64,000 bases of DNA from Ceratotherium simum simum. Its lineage: Eukaryota; Chordata; Mammalia; Perissodactyla; Rhinocerotidae. The position numbers and the translations under genes were made by a program. Below are positions 45,528 to 55,808 of the stretch, piece by piece. The stretch is taken from NCBI RefSeq assembly GCF_000283155.1, contig NW_004454280.1, positions 1,193,926 through 1,257,925 on the forward strand. The letters are read 5' to 3'. Under the pieces are notes generated by a model that was not told the DNA's origin, did no database searches, and saw only the letters and a program-made list of their open reading frames with translations. The first letter of the stretch is position 1. Every line of letters begins with the position of its first letter.

Positions 45528-45541
45528 CAGTGGGCATTCAC

Positions 45542-48500
45542 AGTGGCAGGATGAGCACTCGAGCACGGGTGGGGCCTGACGGAGATGTTCTGGTCCTACA
45601 AGGCACCCGCTGCACCAAAGGAGCAGGTGCTGGTGCCCTTCCCTCTCTGGGGGCTCCCCTGCACTGTAGCAGCTGACCTCCAGGTGCCCTCCTGTCAGGC
45701 TCAGCGTGGGCCCTTCCCTGCCCTGCTCCCCTCCATTACGTCGCCCTCCTGGTTTGGGCTGAGTGCCCGTGTCACCCTTGGGCAGCTCCTAATTACACTG
45801 GGCATGTTTGAGTGGCTGCCGGCGGGGGCTTGGGGCCTGCTGCACAGACAGTCGCCAGCTCAATTTCATGCTAGAGTGGCAGGCAGCTCAGCAGGTCAGG
45901 GCTGTGCCCCCTGTCAGGTGACTGCGCTCTGGTGTGATTCTACCCACGTGTCCCTCAGGGCTCCACCAGCTTCCCACGTGTCACACTTCTTCCCTGAGCC
46001 CCTCACAGTGGCTCAACAGGGAGATGCTGACTCAGCAGGTGGCTGCAAACCTCTCCCAGGATTCTCATTGTGACTCACCGTGGACATGGAAGAGTTGAAA
46101 GCCGTGGCCTCGTGCCCCTCCTGCAGCCCCCTGAGTGCCTGATGGCTCTGACTCCCCTTTTCCTGTTCTGTTTCTCCTCAGCAGTTTGCTAGACGGTTGC
46201 CTGGTTTCTTTTAGCCCCAGCCTGGTTTTCTGTGGACTCACCATCTGGGGGCTTGTCTTACACTTGGTTTGATCCAGGGCGTTAATGCACGATTTGTATG
46301 TGAGATGATGGATGTGAAAGTGCCTGGCAAACTAAAGAACCCTACGTACAGGTTAGGTGTTACGAATCTTGGGTGCTCTCTGTGAGGCTGACTGGCAGGG
46401 GGCTCCCCCAGGCCTGGCCCTGGTGACTGTCCGCTTGGGTTCTTTTGACTAAGTCACTCTGGGCAGGACAGCCAGGGACGGCCATCCCAGGAGGAAAGGA
46501 AGAGAAGCAGATCCTCAGAGGGGGGGTCCACCCCCATCACCCCCATTACCCCTCGTTCCTTCTCACAGAAACTGAGGGGGAAGGGCCCCTAGTTCTGTTT
46601 TGATTACCATCTTTATACTGAGCACCTGCCGCTCCTGCTAGATGCTGGGAGGGCAGAGTGAATAAGCCCTCGTCCCCAGCCTCAGCTGGGCTGGAGGCTG
46701 GTGTGGGTGGTTTGTCCCCTCCCCAGCCATACCCTTCCCCTCAGCTCTGCTGGCTTGGAGGGGCTCCATGGTGGCTCTTGTGGGGCCCTTGGGATGACTG
46801 CAACCCATGGTTACAGGAGGGGGCCTCTGAGTGAGGGCAGAGATGGGAGGCTGAGGCCAGGATGGGGGAGGAGGCTTTGTGCCCAGATACCCCCTGGAGA
46901 GAGAGGCAAGGTCACTTTCCTTATCTCTGTCCTCCTCCCCATCCACAGATCTGGACCCTTGGGGAAGCCTTAGGGACCCCCTTCACTGACCAGAGATGGC
47001 AGCCAGTTGGGGACCCCATGTGAGTGATTGGATGTTAGGACCAGAGGGCTCTCTGAGATCTCCTTCTCAAACACCAAAGGACGGAAGCCCAGTAAGGACA
47101 GTAACTTGTCCACAGCCCCCAGCCCCTGGCCCCTGGACAGTTTCCTTCTGGCTGCACTGTGCTGCCTCCTTCTCCCAATCTGCTCCCCAAAGGACTTGCC
47201 TGCGCTGGGGTGGTGCTGGGACTGGGAGAACTCTTGTCCTCATCATGGGGCTGCTGAGCAAAACTGTGGGTGTCTTGGACACCACAGAGGAGCCAGGAGC
47301 TGGGAGACCCCCAAGTTGGCCCTGTGTTTGGTGTCATTGATGCTGTCTTGAGTCCTGCTCTCACATGCTTTTACTCCTTGCAGTGGCCCCCTCTCCAGCT
47401 GGCCCTGCCTGCCTGGGACTCGCTGGAACTTGGAGAAACCATGGCAGGATCTGCAGAATGGTCTCTCCCCTCTCCCTCTGGCCCTGCCTCTATGCATGAG
47501 CACGCACGCATATCGCCCCCCACACCTGTGTGAATGCCCTCCCTCCTTCCCACTGGTCCCTAGAGCAGGAATCTGTAGGAGGCAGGTCAGTCTTGGACAC
47601 TCAAGCCCTTTGTTTCTGAGCCCAGCGAGGCGTCCCACGGCACAGGCCTGAGGGCTGGGGCGAGCTCTGTGCAGCCTGAGCACTCGTCAGTCCCTGTGAG
47701 TCAAGTGCCTCTCCTTCCCCCCACCGCCTGGCGAATCCTCCTGGATGTCACCCTTTGGGGTGGTCTCCCTGACTCTGCTCAGGCACAGCTGCCTTCTGCT
47801 TTCTTTGGGCTCCCACTTACCTCACTTGAGCCCCATCGTGATGTGTCCTGCCTACCCCCCACGCTTTGTAGGCCTGTATAACTGAGTGCACAGTGCGTGG
47901 TGCTGAGTAGGTGCTTCATATAGGTCGAGGGGAAGAACCGGAGTCCCCAGTTCACTGGATCTATTGGAACATCCTGCTCTCCATTCCAGAACAGGGTCCG
48001 TGTGCTTTATGGCTCGCAGGCAACTGCTGCTCTTTCCTCCCTCTCACAGATGGCCTCTGTGCTGGGAGGTCCTGAGGTGAGGAAGGCTTTCTATCTGGGA
48101 TGCAGGAAGATCAGTTAGAAGGCTCTTTTGTCATATGATGGGGCCTGGCACAGGGCCGTGCAATGTGGATGGGGAAGCTGGCAGTGGGGGGGCGCCTTCC
48201 CTGGCTATGGTTTATTTCCAGTGACTTTGGCATTCCCTCTGGGGTGCTCTGGGCCGGTTTGCAGGGCCCCATCAGATCAGCTGGAGTTTCACCTTTCCCA
48301 GGGCTGCAGAGCCCCAGCCCAGCAGAGCCCCAGCCCAGCAACAAAGTCTCCTCTGCTCTCCTGTCTCCACCAGCCAACTACTCTTACCCTCAACACTGCC
48401 CACACATCCGGGGGAATTAAAAATGAGTTTGGACGGGTTGCTGCAAGCCCCCCTCACCATACACCTCCCCTAGGCTCAGCAGGCCCCTCCTGTCTCCTCC

Positions 48501-48689
48501 TCGTCCTACCTGTTCCCTGGATGGGTCTCTTACCCAGCACCTGGGCCCGTGGGCGTCGGGGTTTGGGACCCAGAGGCCCGGCAGTGGGTCCATGTGTCTA
48601 GCAGGTATATGCTTCTGATTTACAAACGTGGCTTGCTTCGAAGCTTTGAGGGACTTGGATGTATTCCTTCTTTTCTTCCCTCTCTCCAG
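45542..48689 (+). other. Unique intron stretch
   Basis: GC-rich unique DNA. Weak inverted L2 near 46610-46690 and a 16-bp tandem pair (AGAGCCCCAGCCCAGC, 48308-48339). The 162-codon frame 45585-46073 has no recognisable domain. Confidence 0.5.
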
Positions 48690-49110
48690 CTCTCCCTTGT
48701 AGTCATTCATTTATTCATCCATCTGTGCATTCATTCATGTATTCAACACAAATTCTTTCTGCATGTCACTCTATTCCAGGCACTGAGGCTGACACCCTTA
48801 CTAGGCAGTACCTCGGTCCTCATACCGGTAGGATGGACAGGATGTATGCTCAGAGAATTAATTATGGGGGAGGAAGTGATTGGCCTACCAAGAGGACTGA
48901 TGCAGTGTTCTGGGATCCAGAGGGGGAGGGCTGCTTTGGGCTGGGAGTGGAAGCAAGGGACTCATGGACGAGGTAGACCCAGCTGGGCCTGGAGGAACAG
49001 GGAGAACTGAGTATGTGGGGATACGGAATTGGGATGCATCGGGCGGAGGTCCCAGGCAGGGGGCAAGCGGGAACAAAGTCAGGGAGTCAGAGCAGCACAG
49101 AGCAGGTTGA
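48690..49110 (-). mobile_element. L2 LINE 3' fragment, antisense
   Basis: GTCATTCATTTATTCATCCA, TTCCAGGCACTGAGGCTGAC and later GGGAACAAAGTCAGGGAGTC. The same element seems to resume after the hAT insertion, at 49300-49560 (GACAGGGCACCGAAGGCTTT; GATTTGGGAAAATAATCTGA). Confidence 0.7.
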
Positions 49111-49114
49111 GTAG

Positions 49115-49290
49115 AGGGGCTGCTGGCCGAATCTGGCCTGCTGCCTGTTTGGGTAAAGTGAATTTTCTTGGAACACAACCAAACCCAATTGTTTGCGAAC
49201 TGTCCGTGTGCTGTAGGCAGAGCTGCCATGCAGAGCCTAAAATAGTTATGATCTGGCCCCTGCAGAAACTGTTTGCCTACCCCTGATCTA
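49115..49290. mobile_element. hAT-type non-autonomous DNA transposon fossil (MER33-like), inserted in L2
   Basis: GGCCGAATCTGGCCTGCTGC, TTGGAACACAACCAAACCCA, TAGTTATGATCTGGCCCCTG and GTTTGCCTACCCCTG form the reverse of the copy at 61388-61623. Family name from memory. Confidence 0.7.
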
Positions 49291-49299
49291 GAGGAACAG

Positions 49300-49560
49300 T
49301 AGGCCACGGGTTTGGGGGTTTGGGGAGAACGCAGAGTACTTATATGCCGGCAGGGGTGGGACTGGGGTAAAACCTGACGAGCAGATTGAAGTGGTGAGTG
49401 TGGACAGGGCACCGAAGGCTTTTTAACGGGGAGTGTTGTGATGAGAAGATGAGGACCATGATTTGGGAAAATAATCTGACAGCAGGTGGAGATTGGTTGG
49501 CAAGAGAGAGAGACTGGAGAGACAGAGAGGCCTGTCAGGAGATCTTTGCCATAGGTGATA
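49300..49560 (-). mobile_element. L2 LINE continuation, antisense
   Basis: Follows the hAT fossil and continues the interrupted L2 in inverted order (AAGGCTTTTTAACGGGGAGT; GTTGTGATGAGAAGATGAGG). Confidence 0.55.
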
Positions 49561-50884
49561 GATAGATAGATGGTCAGAGGTAAGAAAGGAGGGGTTGAAC
49601 CAGGGGGGTGGCAGGGAGTGGAGGGGCAGAGGTGTGAGAAGAGGTGGGTGTGTACAGGAGGGAGGAGGCCAGTGCCAGAAGCAGGGGACACAGGAGAGAG
49701 CTGGCCAGCTCTGGCCGGCATATTCCCATAGAGACAGCACTGGCCTTGGTCCTAGCACTTGGGCCTGACTGGCTAGGCTCTGGGACTGCCAGACTCAGCT
49801 CTGGTAGTGTGGAGAGAGGTGGGCAAGGAAGAAGAGGAAGACAGTAATTTCCTTTCAACTTCCTTGGCAAAGGGCCTGTCTAGGAGAAGTTTCTAGAAGG
49901 ATGAACCTTGCCTTTGCTGCCATCCTCCATCCATGTCCCCTTCCCTGGCTCTGGTTCCCCAGTGCCTTTTGCACAGCCAGTTCTTTCTTGCTTCTGGAGG
50001 CACCCCACAGCTGGGTCAGCTCTTCCCACAAAGTCCCTGTGCCCGCCTCCACATCAGAGGATTTGCTGTTAGAAGCCCTGCCTCCTGCCATCTCAGCAAC
50101 CCAGGCCTGGGCCCTCTGGGACACTGCAGACCCCCAGTCCCTGAGCTCCTTAGAGGGGATGAGAGCTCAGAGCAAGGTCGAGGGCAGGGGCTGGAGCCAC
50201 CCACTTCTGTTCCCTGAAACTCATTCCATAAGAGTCCAAGAAAACCAGGTGAGATGGGCATTGAGGGCGGCCCTCGGGGAGGCATGGCTTTAGGGGACAG
50301 CCTAGAACCTGGGGTTGGGAAGGAGGCAGCCTCTTCTCCCCTCCCATTGCCTGACCCAAAGCAGAGGTGACCATGTGGATGTGTGTTTCTTTCACTAGAG
50401 CGTGAGCAGGCCTGGGGCTCACCCGTCTTTGGAACCCCTGCGGAAGTGGTGGGAAGAGTTCACAGTGAGGGAGGGAGGCAGTGAATTTGAGTCAGGGGTG
50501 GTTTTGGCATTAGGTCCCGGAACCTCTTTCTTGCTCCACCTCCGCCATATGGCACTTTCAGAAAAGGTCAGCTGATGGCGAACACTGGCACTGTTCTGTG
50601 TGCTCCTGACTGGGGGGTGGGGGGCGTCTTGGATTGGCCATTGGGGGAGGTTGCTGCAGCCTTCACTGCCTGCTCTGTGTCGTCTGGAAGTCAGGTGTCC
50701 ACAGGGTTGAGGGCAGAGACTTCTCCCTGTGCTCTGCTTTCTAAGCTGTCGGGGCAGAGGAGAGGCGGGAGGCCTGTGGGTTTTGCCTCACAGCCCCCTT
50801 CCTGGGCCATCTCTGCTTTTTTCATAGGCCCTGCCCTAGGATGCAAAACTAAACTTGACCCACTTCATGCCTTGTGGAACTAAG
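49561..50884 (+). other. Unique intron stretch
   Basis: No feature. The 278-codon minus frame 48885-49721 crosses L2 and hAT fossils and is spurious. Confidence 0.5.
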
Positions 50885-51020
50885 GAGCGCTTGTATTTGT
50901 GCAGAGCGCAGCTGTGCACTGTCTCGTATAATCGTCTCAGTGGGTTGGTGAGGCCCCTTTGTCTATCCCTATTTTATATAAAGATGAGGAACTGAGGACG
51001 CAACAGGTGGATGGACTTGC
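50885..51020 (-). repeat. MIR SINE, antisense
   Basis: ACTGTCTCGTATAATCGTCT, TATCCCTATTTTATATAAAG and ATGAGGAACTGAGGACGCAA. Confidence 0.75.
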
Positions 51021-51425
51021 CCCTCTCTCCCTCCCCTCTCCCTCTGCTCCCTCCCCTCCCCCTCTGCTTCCTCACTTCCCTCCTCTGCTCCCTCCCNNNN
51101 NNNNNNNNNNNNNNNNNNNNNNNNNNNNNNNNNNNNNNNNNNNNNNNNNNNNNNNNNNNNNNNNNNNNNNNNNNNNNNNNNNNNNNNNNNNNNNNNNNNN
51201 NNNNNNNNNNNNNNNNNNNNNNNNNNNNNNNNNNNNNNNNNNNNNNNNNNNNNNNNNNNNNNNNNNNNNNNNNTTACCTTCCTCTCCCCCTCCCTCCCTT
51301 CCTCTCCCTCTCCTCTCTGCCCTGTGCTGCTTGTCTCCTTGGGTGCTGCCTTTCTCTTTTCTCTCTGCTTCTCTCTTCCTCTTGTTTCCTCTCCACCTCT
51401 ACCTCTTTCCTCCTCCATCTTTCCC
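51021..51425. repeat. Pyrimidine-rich low-complexity tract with assembly gap
   Basis: CCCTCTCCCTCCCCTC-type repeats on both sides of 177 unknown bases (51097-51273). Frames running through the gap are artefacts. Confidence 0.9.
51097..51273. other. Assembly gap (177 N)
   Basis: Run of N inside a CT-rich tract that probably blocked assembly. Confidence 1.
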
Positions 51426-53077
51426 CCATTTTTCCTCTCTAATATGTACCCCTCCCTTCTCCTTAAGAGGAGCCTGTCGAGTCCAGCTCACTATTAGGAG
51501 CAAAATCCAGCCAGAGGCCAGGCTGCTCCAGGGCGTCTGCATTCAGATTCATCTCCTCCCCGGGCTGAGCTGCCAGCCTGTGAAGGCCTTGGTCCTCGTG
51601 CTCCTTTCTGCCTGGGTGACCTGGGCACAGCCTTCCAGAGTCGCTGGTGTCCAGGTCTGTGTTGAGGACCTTGGGCTCCCTCAGAGCTGGCATCCAGTCA
51701 CAAGAGGTTGTATGGCCAGGCCTCAGAGGTCATCTAGTTTGGTTGTTTTCTCAAACCTTATTTATTTTTAAGCAGTAGACTGTTTTTAAAACAGTTCTGT
51801 GCATAACTGCAACATACAAAACAAAAACAGCGGCTTTGGTAAAAGTGGGGGTGAGGACCTTGATCTGGTCTGTCTGCCCGTGTTCTACACAGGCTCCTTA
51901 TTTAGTGAGCAGTATGGGGAGGGGGCGCACAGGAAGAAGAAGACATGGACTCCGGAGGGCAGGCGGATGGGGGGTGAGCAGAGACAGACCTGTCATACCT
52001 GGAACACTTAGAGCAGGAAAGGATGCTAGGAGAAATAGGTGCAGGGGTGTGTGGCACAGAGCCCGACAGGCCACAGGACGTCCCAGGTCGGGACCTAGCA
52101 GAGGCTGGGAGTTGCTCAGGGAGGCGACCAGTCAGAGGAGACAGTGGTGAAAGCACGGCCTCTGAGGCAGGCGAGTGGGTGGGCTCTCTTCTGAGGCAGG
52201 CGAGTGGGTGGGCTCTCTTCTGAGGCAGGCGAGTGGGTGGGCTCTCTTCGGCCAGGGCCTCCCACTGCCCTGGCTGGAGCTGCCCTTGGTCCTGGGCAGC
52301 AGAATCCAGTCCTTGGGTCCAGAAGGGCCCTTCTTCAGGCATGCAGGTTGGTGGCTGGGCCAGGCTGGATCTTGGCCAGAGTCACTGGTGCTGTGGTCTT
52401 GAACAGGATCCTCCTGGGTCGGGTCCCTGGCTCCATTCCTACTGTGCTCCTCATCACCGCAGTCACATCTTCATCGTTGGTAGTGACTCTGCTCTTGGCT
52501 GGGGCCTCTGTGTGACAGCTGGGGCCTTGTTTAGCTGACCAGATGCCCTGGGTGGTAGGTTGCCTGTGATGTCCAAGAGATTATTGGTACTTCTGGCCAA
52601 GAGCAGTGATTTAGGCATGATTTCTTGGGCTCCCTAGTTGCTTCTGGTTGCCAGAGCTTCCCCACAAGTGCCTTGGGAACCAAGCCATTTGAAGCCAGGA
52701 TAGAAACACCATGTCCCCCAGCTGGTTCCCATGGATCACTGTGATGATGGCGATGATAACGAAAGACTGTTCTTCATGCACACCCTCTGGTCCTGCATCC
52801 AAGTGGTTATGTCAGGAGTGGTTATGCTAGGAGGACCCTGGAATTGTCACCAAGCCAGCCTTCCTTTCTCAGTGCTCACCTTGACCACAGAGCTCCCAGG
52901 TGCCACACATCTGTTTATGGTGGAATGACCAACCTCTGGCACCATTGCCTGATGTCCACTTAACGTGCACCAGTGGCAGACATCACTAATCACTCACAGT
53001 TCTCTTCCCCCTTGAGCCCAGGTGAGGGCTCATGGTCTTCATGGAGCTGTGCTCAGATGCCAGTTCTGATCTGTGGT
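51426..53077 (+). other. Unique intron stretch with one minisatellite
   Basis: Apart from the 29-bp repeat I see no repeat family and no gene. Confidence 0.5.
52164..52250. repeat. Minisatellite, 3 x 29 bp
   Basis: Three units of 29 bp starting GAGGCAGGCGAGTGGGTGGG, identical except for the last base of unit three. Unit boundaries 52164, 52193 and 52222. The near-identity suggests recent expansion. Confidence 0.97.
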
Positions 53078-53330
53078 ATTCATTCATTCATTCATGAGTC
53101 TAGTAAAACATTTATTGAGCTACTGTTATGACTCAGACATTCAGTACAAGGAAGAGAAGACATGGTCCCTGCCTTGTCAACAGGAGCTCTGAGTATGGTA
53201 GACAGACATGAGAATGGCTCATTACTACATAATGCGGTCAATTGAAGAGCAGAGTTAGAACTCTCTTTGCCAGGAGCACAGAGGAGACAGGACCTAATCA
53301 CCGAGGGTGTCAGGAAGGGGCCAGAGTCTT
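53078..53330 (-). mobile_element. L2 LINE 3' end, antisense
   Basis: TATTCATTCATTCATTCATG, AACATTTATTGAGCTACTG, CATGGTCCCTGCCTTGTCAA and GGAGCTCTGAGTATGG are a clear inverted L2 3' end. Confidence 0.85.
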
Positions 53331-53496
53331 TGTGCTGCGTGGGACTGAGCCAGCGCTCTTCATGTGTACCCTGTGCTTAATGATGCCAACAGTGGATGGG
53401 AGGGCCACAGAATGGTCTCATCGGAGTTACGGGACAGAGCCTGGCCAGAGACCCAGCCCTGGTGACCCATCCTAACTAGGGCCTTCTCCCCCACAG

Positions 53497-53550
53497 GAGC
53501 AGGGGCTGAAGGCCAATAACTCCAAAGAGTTAAGCATGTGCTTCACAGAG
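53497..53550 (+). CDS. GFRA2: GFRA2 micro-exon (exon 8): membrane-proximal stalk
   Basis: A 54-bp, phase-0 exon between CCCCCACAG and CAGAG|GTGAGTG. It encodes 18 residues, EQGLKANNSKELSMCFTE (407-424), identical to human as I remember it. NNS at 413 is the second consensus N-glycosylation site of this part. Because the exon is a whole number of codons, skipping it would keep the frame and shorten the stalk. It sits about 10 kb after the previous exon and 866 bp before the last one. Confidence 0.96.
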
Positions 53551-54416
53551 GTGAGTGAGGGGCAGGCTGGGGAGTGGGTGTGGGGGACTGGGCCAGAGGG
53601 GGCTGTTTCCCTGGTAAGCCTCTGACTTGAAGCCCCAGATCCCACTGCAAGGGCTGGGCCAGCTGAGCTTCTGGCCCGCCTGGACCTGGGTGGTCACTCA
53701 CTCTACTGGAGGGGGGAGGGCGGGTGCAGAGTCTGCATTCAGGACCCTGGGCTGTCTCCTTGGGTGACAGACAAGTGGCTGCTCTGAGCAGAGGCCCTTC
53801 CAAGCCTTCCTGATTCTTTAAGACAAGTGTACCAAGCACCTGCTCTATGTTGGTTCTATGCGATCGAGGGGATAGATGGAAAAGGACACAGTCCCTTCTT
53901 GGAAGAAGCCCCAGCACAGGAGTATACCTGTGACTACATAGGTATAGTATATGTGTAACTTTGATGAGAAGAGAGGGCAGTGTCCGATTCCACAGAAGGA
54001 GAGAGCTCAGACAGAGATGTGCACGGAAGCTGCAGGGAGGAGGAGGGGGATTCAAGCACATTTAGGAACAGGAAGAATGGAGCTTCTCGGTCCTCTCCTC
54101 TCGAGAAGCAGGTCCTTGTGGACCCCAGGACCTTCTTGAGATCTTTATACCGTGCACCTCCTTGCCGGACACAGACCTTCTTCCCTACTTGCCAGCATCA
54201 GCCAAGGCGGGAGAGCAGCCCATTTTCTTGGGGACTGCTGCCCTGTCTCCCTGAGTGAGGGCTCAGCCCAGCTCCGCGGAAGCCTGGCTTGCCTCTGAGC
54301 GAGCGCAAGGAGAGTCCCCCTGGGTGGACTGGAGGGCAGGGGCTTGAGGAGTCCCCTTCCCAGTCCCTTTCTTTGTCTGACCCCAGCCCTGCTGTCTGTG
54401 GTTCTCTTTGCTGCAG
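53551..54416 (+). other. GFRA2: Last GFRA2 intron (866 bp)
   Basis: GTGAGTGAGG to TTTGCTGCAG with a good pyrimidine tract. An L2-like antisense fragment occupies 53815-54075; the rest is unique. Confidence 0.92.
53815..54075 (-). mobile_element. L2-like LINE fragment, antisense
   Basis: ACCAAGCACCTGCTCTATGT, GGACACAGTCCCTTCTTGG and AACTTTGATGAGAAGAGAGG in inverted L2 order. Confidence 0.6.
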
Positions 54417-54569
54417 CTCACGACCAATATCATCCCAGGGAGGAACAAGGTCATCAGACCTAACTCAGGCCCCTGCAGAGCCAGACCCTCAGCTGCCTTG
54501 ACTGCTGTCTCCCTCCTGATGCTGAAGCTGGCCTTGTCGGTGCTGGGAGCCGCGTCGGGAGATTGCTGA
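54417..54569 (+). CDS. GFRA2: GFRA2 last coding exon: GPI-anchor signal, with 10-residue C-terminal extension
   Basis: The exon opens after TTTGCTGCAG in phase 0 with LTTNIIPGRNKVIRPNSGPC (425-444). It runs through a basic spacer (RARPS) into the hydrophobic GPI-signal tail AALTAVSLLMLKLAL, which should be cleaved in the endoplasmic reticulum when the GPI anchor is added. Human GFRA2 stops right after this LAL. Here that position is TCG (54537-54539) and the frame continues SVLGAASGDC to TGA at 54567-54569, giving a predicted 474-residue protein instead of 464. Residue 444, the GPI attachment serine as I recall the human annotation, is cysteine (54474-54476). The bases after the old stop position still resemble the human 3' UTR as I recall it, which favours a simple stop loss over a splice difference. 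A sequencing error cannot be excluded. Confidence 0.93.
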   Translation, partial: LTTNIIPGRNKVIRPNSGPCRARPSAALTAVSLLMLKLALSVLGAASGDC

Positions 54570-54607
54570 AAGCTACACAAATGAGAACCCCTGCCTGACA
54601 AAATGGA

Positions 54608-54632
54608 AACACACACAGACACACACACACAC
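54608..54632. repeat. CA microsatellite in the 3' UTR
   Basis: CACACACA with one GA interruption; I recall the same run in human GFRA2 3' UTR. Confidence 0.9.
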
Positions 54633-55784
54633 CTTGCAAAAAAATTTTTTTCCCACCTTGTCTCTGAACCGTCTCCTCCCAGGTATCTTCTTTGGAGAAG
54701 TTTTTCTAAACCAACAGACAAGCAGGCAGGCAGCCTCAGAGCTGGCCCAAAGGTCCCCCAGCAAGGGGAGCCCAGTGCAGAGGAGGGCACAGGAGTCTAG
54801 AAATGCCCTTACTTCGTCCTGGTGTTTTCCTCTCTGGACCCTGGTGACGTAAGAGACTGAGGCGCCCCGTGCAGCCCAAGGGACTGTGCCTGTGCTGATG
54901 TGGGCTGGGGCAGGACGGCGACAGCTGCTCCTCTCAAACTGCCCACTCGGGGGACCCGCCAGGGGACTGGCAGAGGGTGTTGGGCAGCAGAGCAGTGAGG
55001 CTGGCCCCTGGGGGTCCAGCTGGGCACCTTCATCACCTCCGCTTGGCTTCAAGGATGGAGTTGATTTTGTCCTCCCTGTCTGCGGACTGAGTGGGTCTGC
55101 GTCTGACCTGGGAACCCCCAGGGCTGCCTGTGGAGGGGCACTGCCCCCCCTGAGTAGCACGGAGGGGCAGGGGCCAGCTCTGCGGGGGGGGGGGCTTGGG
55201 AGCTCAGCCCGCCAGGAGACCCCGTTGGGAGGAAGGAGCAAACTGGAGCACCAGCTCAAGGCTGTGTCTTCCTCCTCCGTGGCAAGAATTTTGAAATCAG
55301 AAATGATTCTTTGTTGGCTCTTTTGGTTTCTCATAGGTCCATTTGGCGGGTCTCCCTTCAGGGAGAGGGGACGCTGAGAGGGGCAGAGAAGAGCAGGGGG
55401 GACGTCTCCCTGCACCACGCTGTGGTCTCGCAGCTCTCTCGTCCTCTCTCCTCCCTGCTCCTCTCTCCCACCTTCTTTTTGCTATTCCTGAGACGTCGCC
55501 AAGTGTATGTACATAACAAGGCTCCTTTCTCAACATATATGTATATACACATCCATATACATATATCGTGTGGTCTCCCCTTTCTTTTCTTTTTTTAAAG
55601 AAACTATCGAAATAATACCCCAGCAGATAAGCAAAATGTATTATTGTAAAGTTTATTTTTTTTAATAATGTTGTCTATAATGGCAAAAAAAGGAGATTGA
55701 CTACTCCCCGTGTCCCTGCCCGAGTCGGGCTGACTGGGCTGTGGAAGGGGCTCCTGATCCGTATTCATGCTTAGCCAAGGCTCC

Positions 55785-55790
55785 AATAAA
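55785..55790 (+). promoter_or_regulatory. GFRA2: Polyadenylation signal AATAAA of GFRA2
   Basis: Canonical AATAAA, followed 40-60 bases later by a GT/T-rich element (GGTGTGCCTCTCCTTGTTTT region, 55826-55850), the usual downstream cleavage signal. Cleavage is expected near 55800-55812. It is the only canonical AATAAA I saw between the stop codon and 55900. Confidence 0.85.
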
Positions 55791-55808
55791 CGTACTAGGA
55801 GGCAGTTT

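Larger units (their letters stand above)
43513..53496 (+). other. GFRA2: GFRA2 intron (9984 bp) between the stalk exons
   Basis: GTGAGG to CCCCCACAG. It contains antisense L2 and MIR fossils, a 600-bp CA/CT microsatellite, an L1 3' end with target-site duplication, a hAT-type fossil, a pyrimidine tract with an assembly gap, and a 29-bp tandem repeat. Between 45545 and 48690 I see mostly unique GC-rich sequence without coding signs. Confidence 0.92.
1..55808 (+). other. GFRA2: GFRA2 gene, 3' part (six coding exons plus 3' UTR)
   Basis: This is the 3' portion of the gene for GDNF family receptor alpha-2, a GPI-anchored cell-surface protein that binds neurturin and presents it to the RET tyrosine kinase on neurons. 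The six exons give an uninterrupted frame that I recognise residue by residue as GFRA2 from the D2 domain to the C-terminus. Intron phases join correctly (1, 2, 1, 1, 0, 0 at the successive acceptors) and every junction is GT-AG. Promoter, signal peptide, domain D1 and earlier exons are outside the window. The introns inside the window are about 38.1, 0.76, 1.96, 9.98 and 0.87 kb. The 3' end is placed about 18 bases after the AATAAA at 55785 by inference. GFRA1 is the nearest alternative; the C-terminal half and the LSMCFTELTTNIIPG block identify GFRA2. Confidence 0.97.
54570..55808 (+). other. GFRA2: GFRA2 3' untranslated region
   Basis: About 1.24 kb from the TGA to the inferred cleavage site. 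It contains a short CA run (54608-54632), a T- and CA-rich stretch, a G run near 55190, and an AT-rich second half with a TATATGTATATACACAT-like tract (55535-55570) and an A/T-rich block (55610-55690). These AU-rich parts could carry stability or microRNA signals, which I did not test. Frames open on either strand here (for example 54573-55418 minus) show no protein-like features. Confidence 0.85.

Noticed and set aside
45585..46073. 162-codon plus-strand frame in the 10-kb intron
   Set aside because: No similarity recognised, no splice or poly(A) context, and ordinary for the local GC content.
48885..49721. 278-codon minus-strand frame, one of the longest
   Set aside because: It crosses L2 and hAT fossils, shows no domain and has proline/serine-rich composition typical of reversed GC-rich repeats.
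50959..51771. 270-codon frame across the pyrimidine tract
   Set aside because: A large part is N and the rest is low-complexity CT repeat.
52164..52250. Direct repeats resembling a small CRISPR array
   Set aside because: Units are contiguous with no spacers, in a mammalian intron; it is a minisatellite.
54573..55418. 281-codon minus-strand frame opposite the GFRA2 3' UTR
   Set aside because: No protein-like pattern; it covers the CA repeat and GC-rich UTR.
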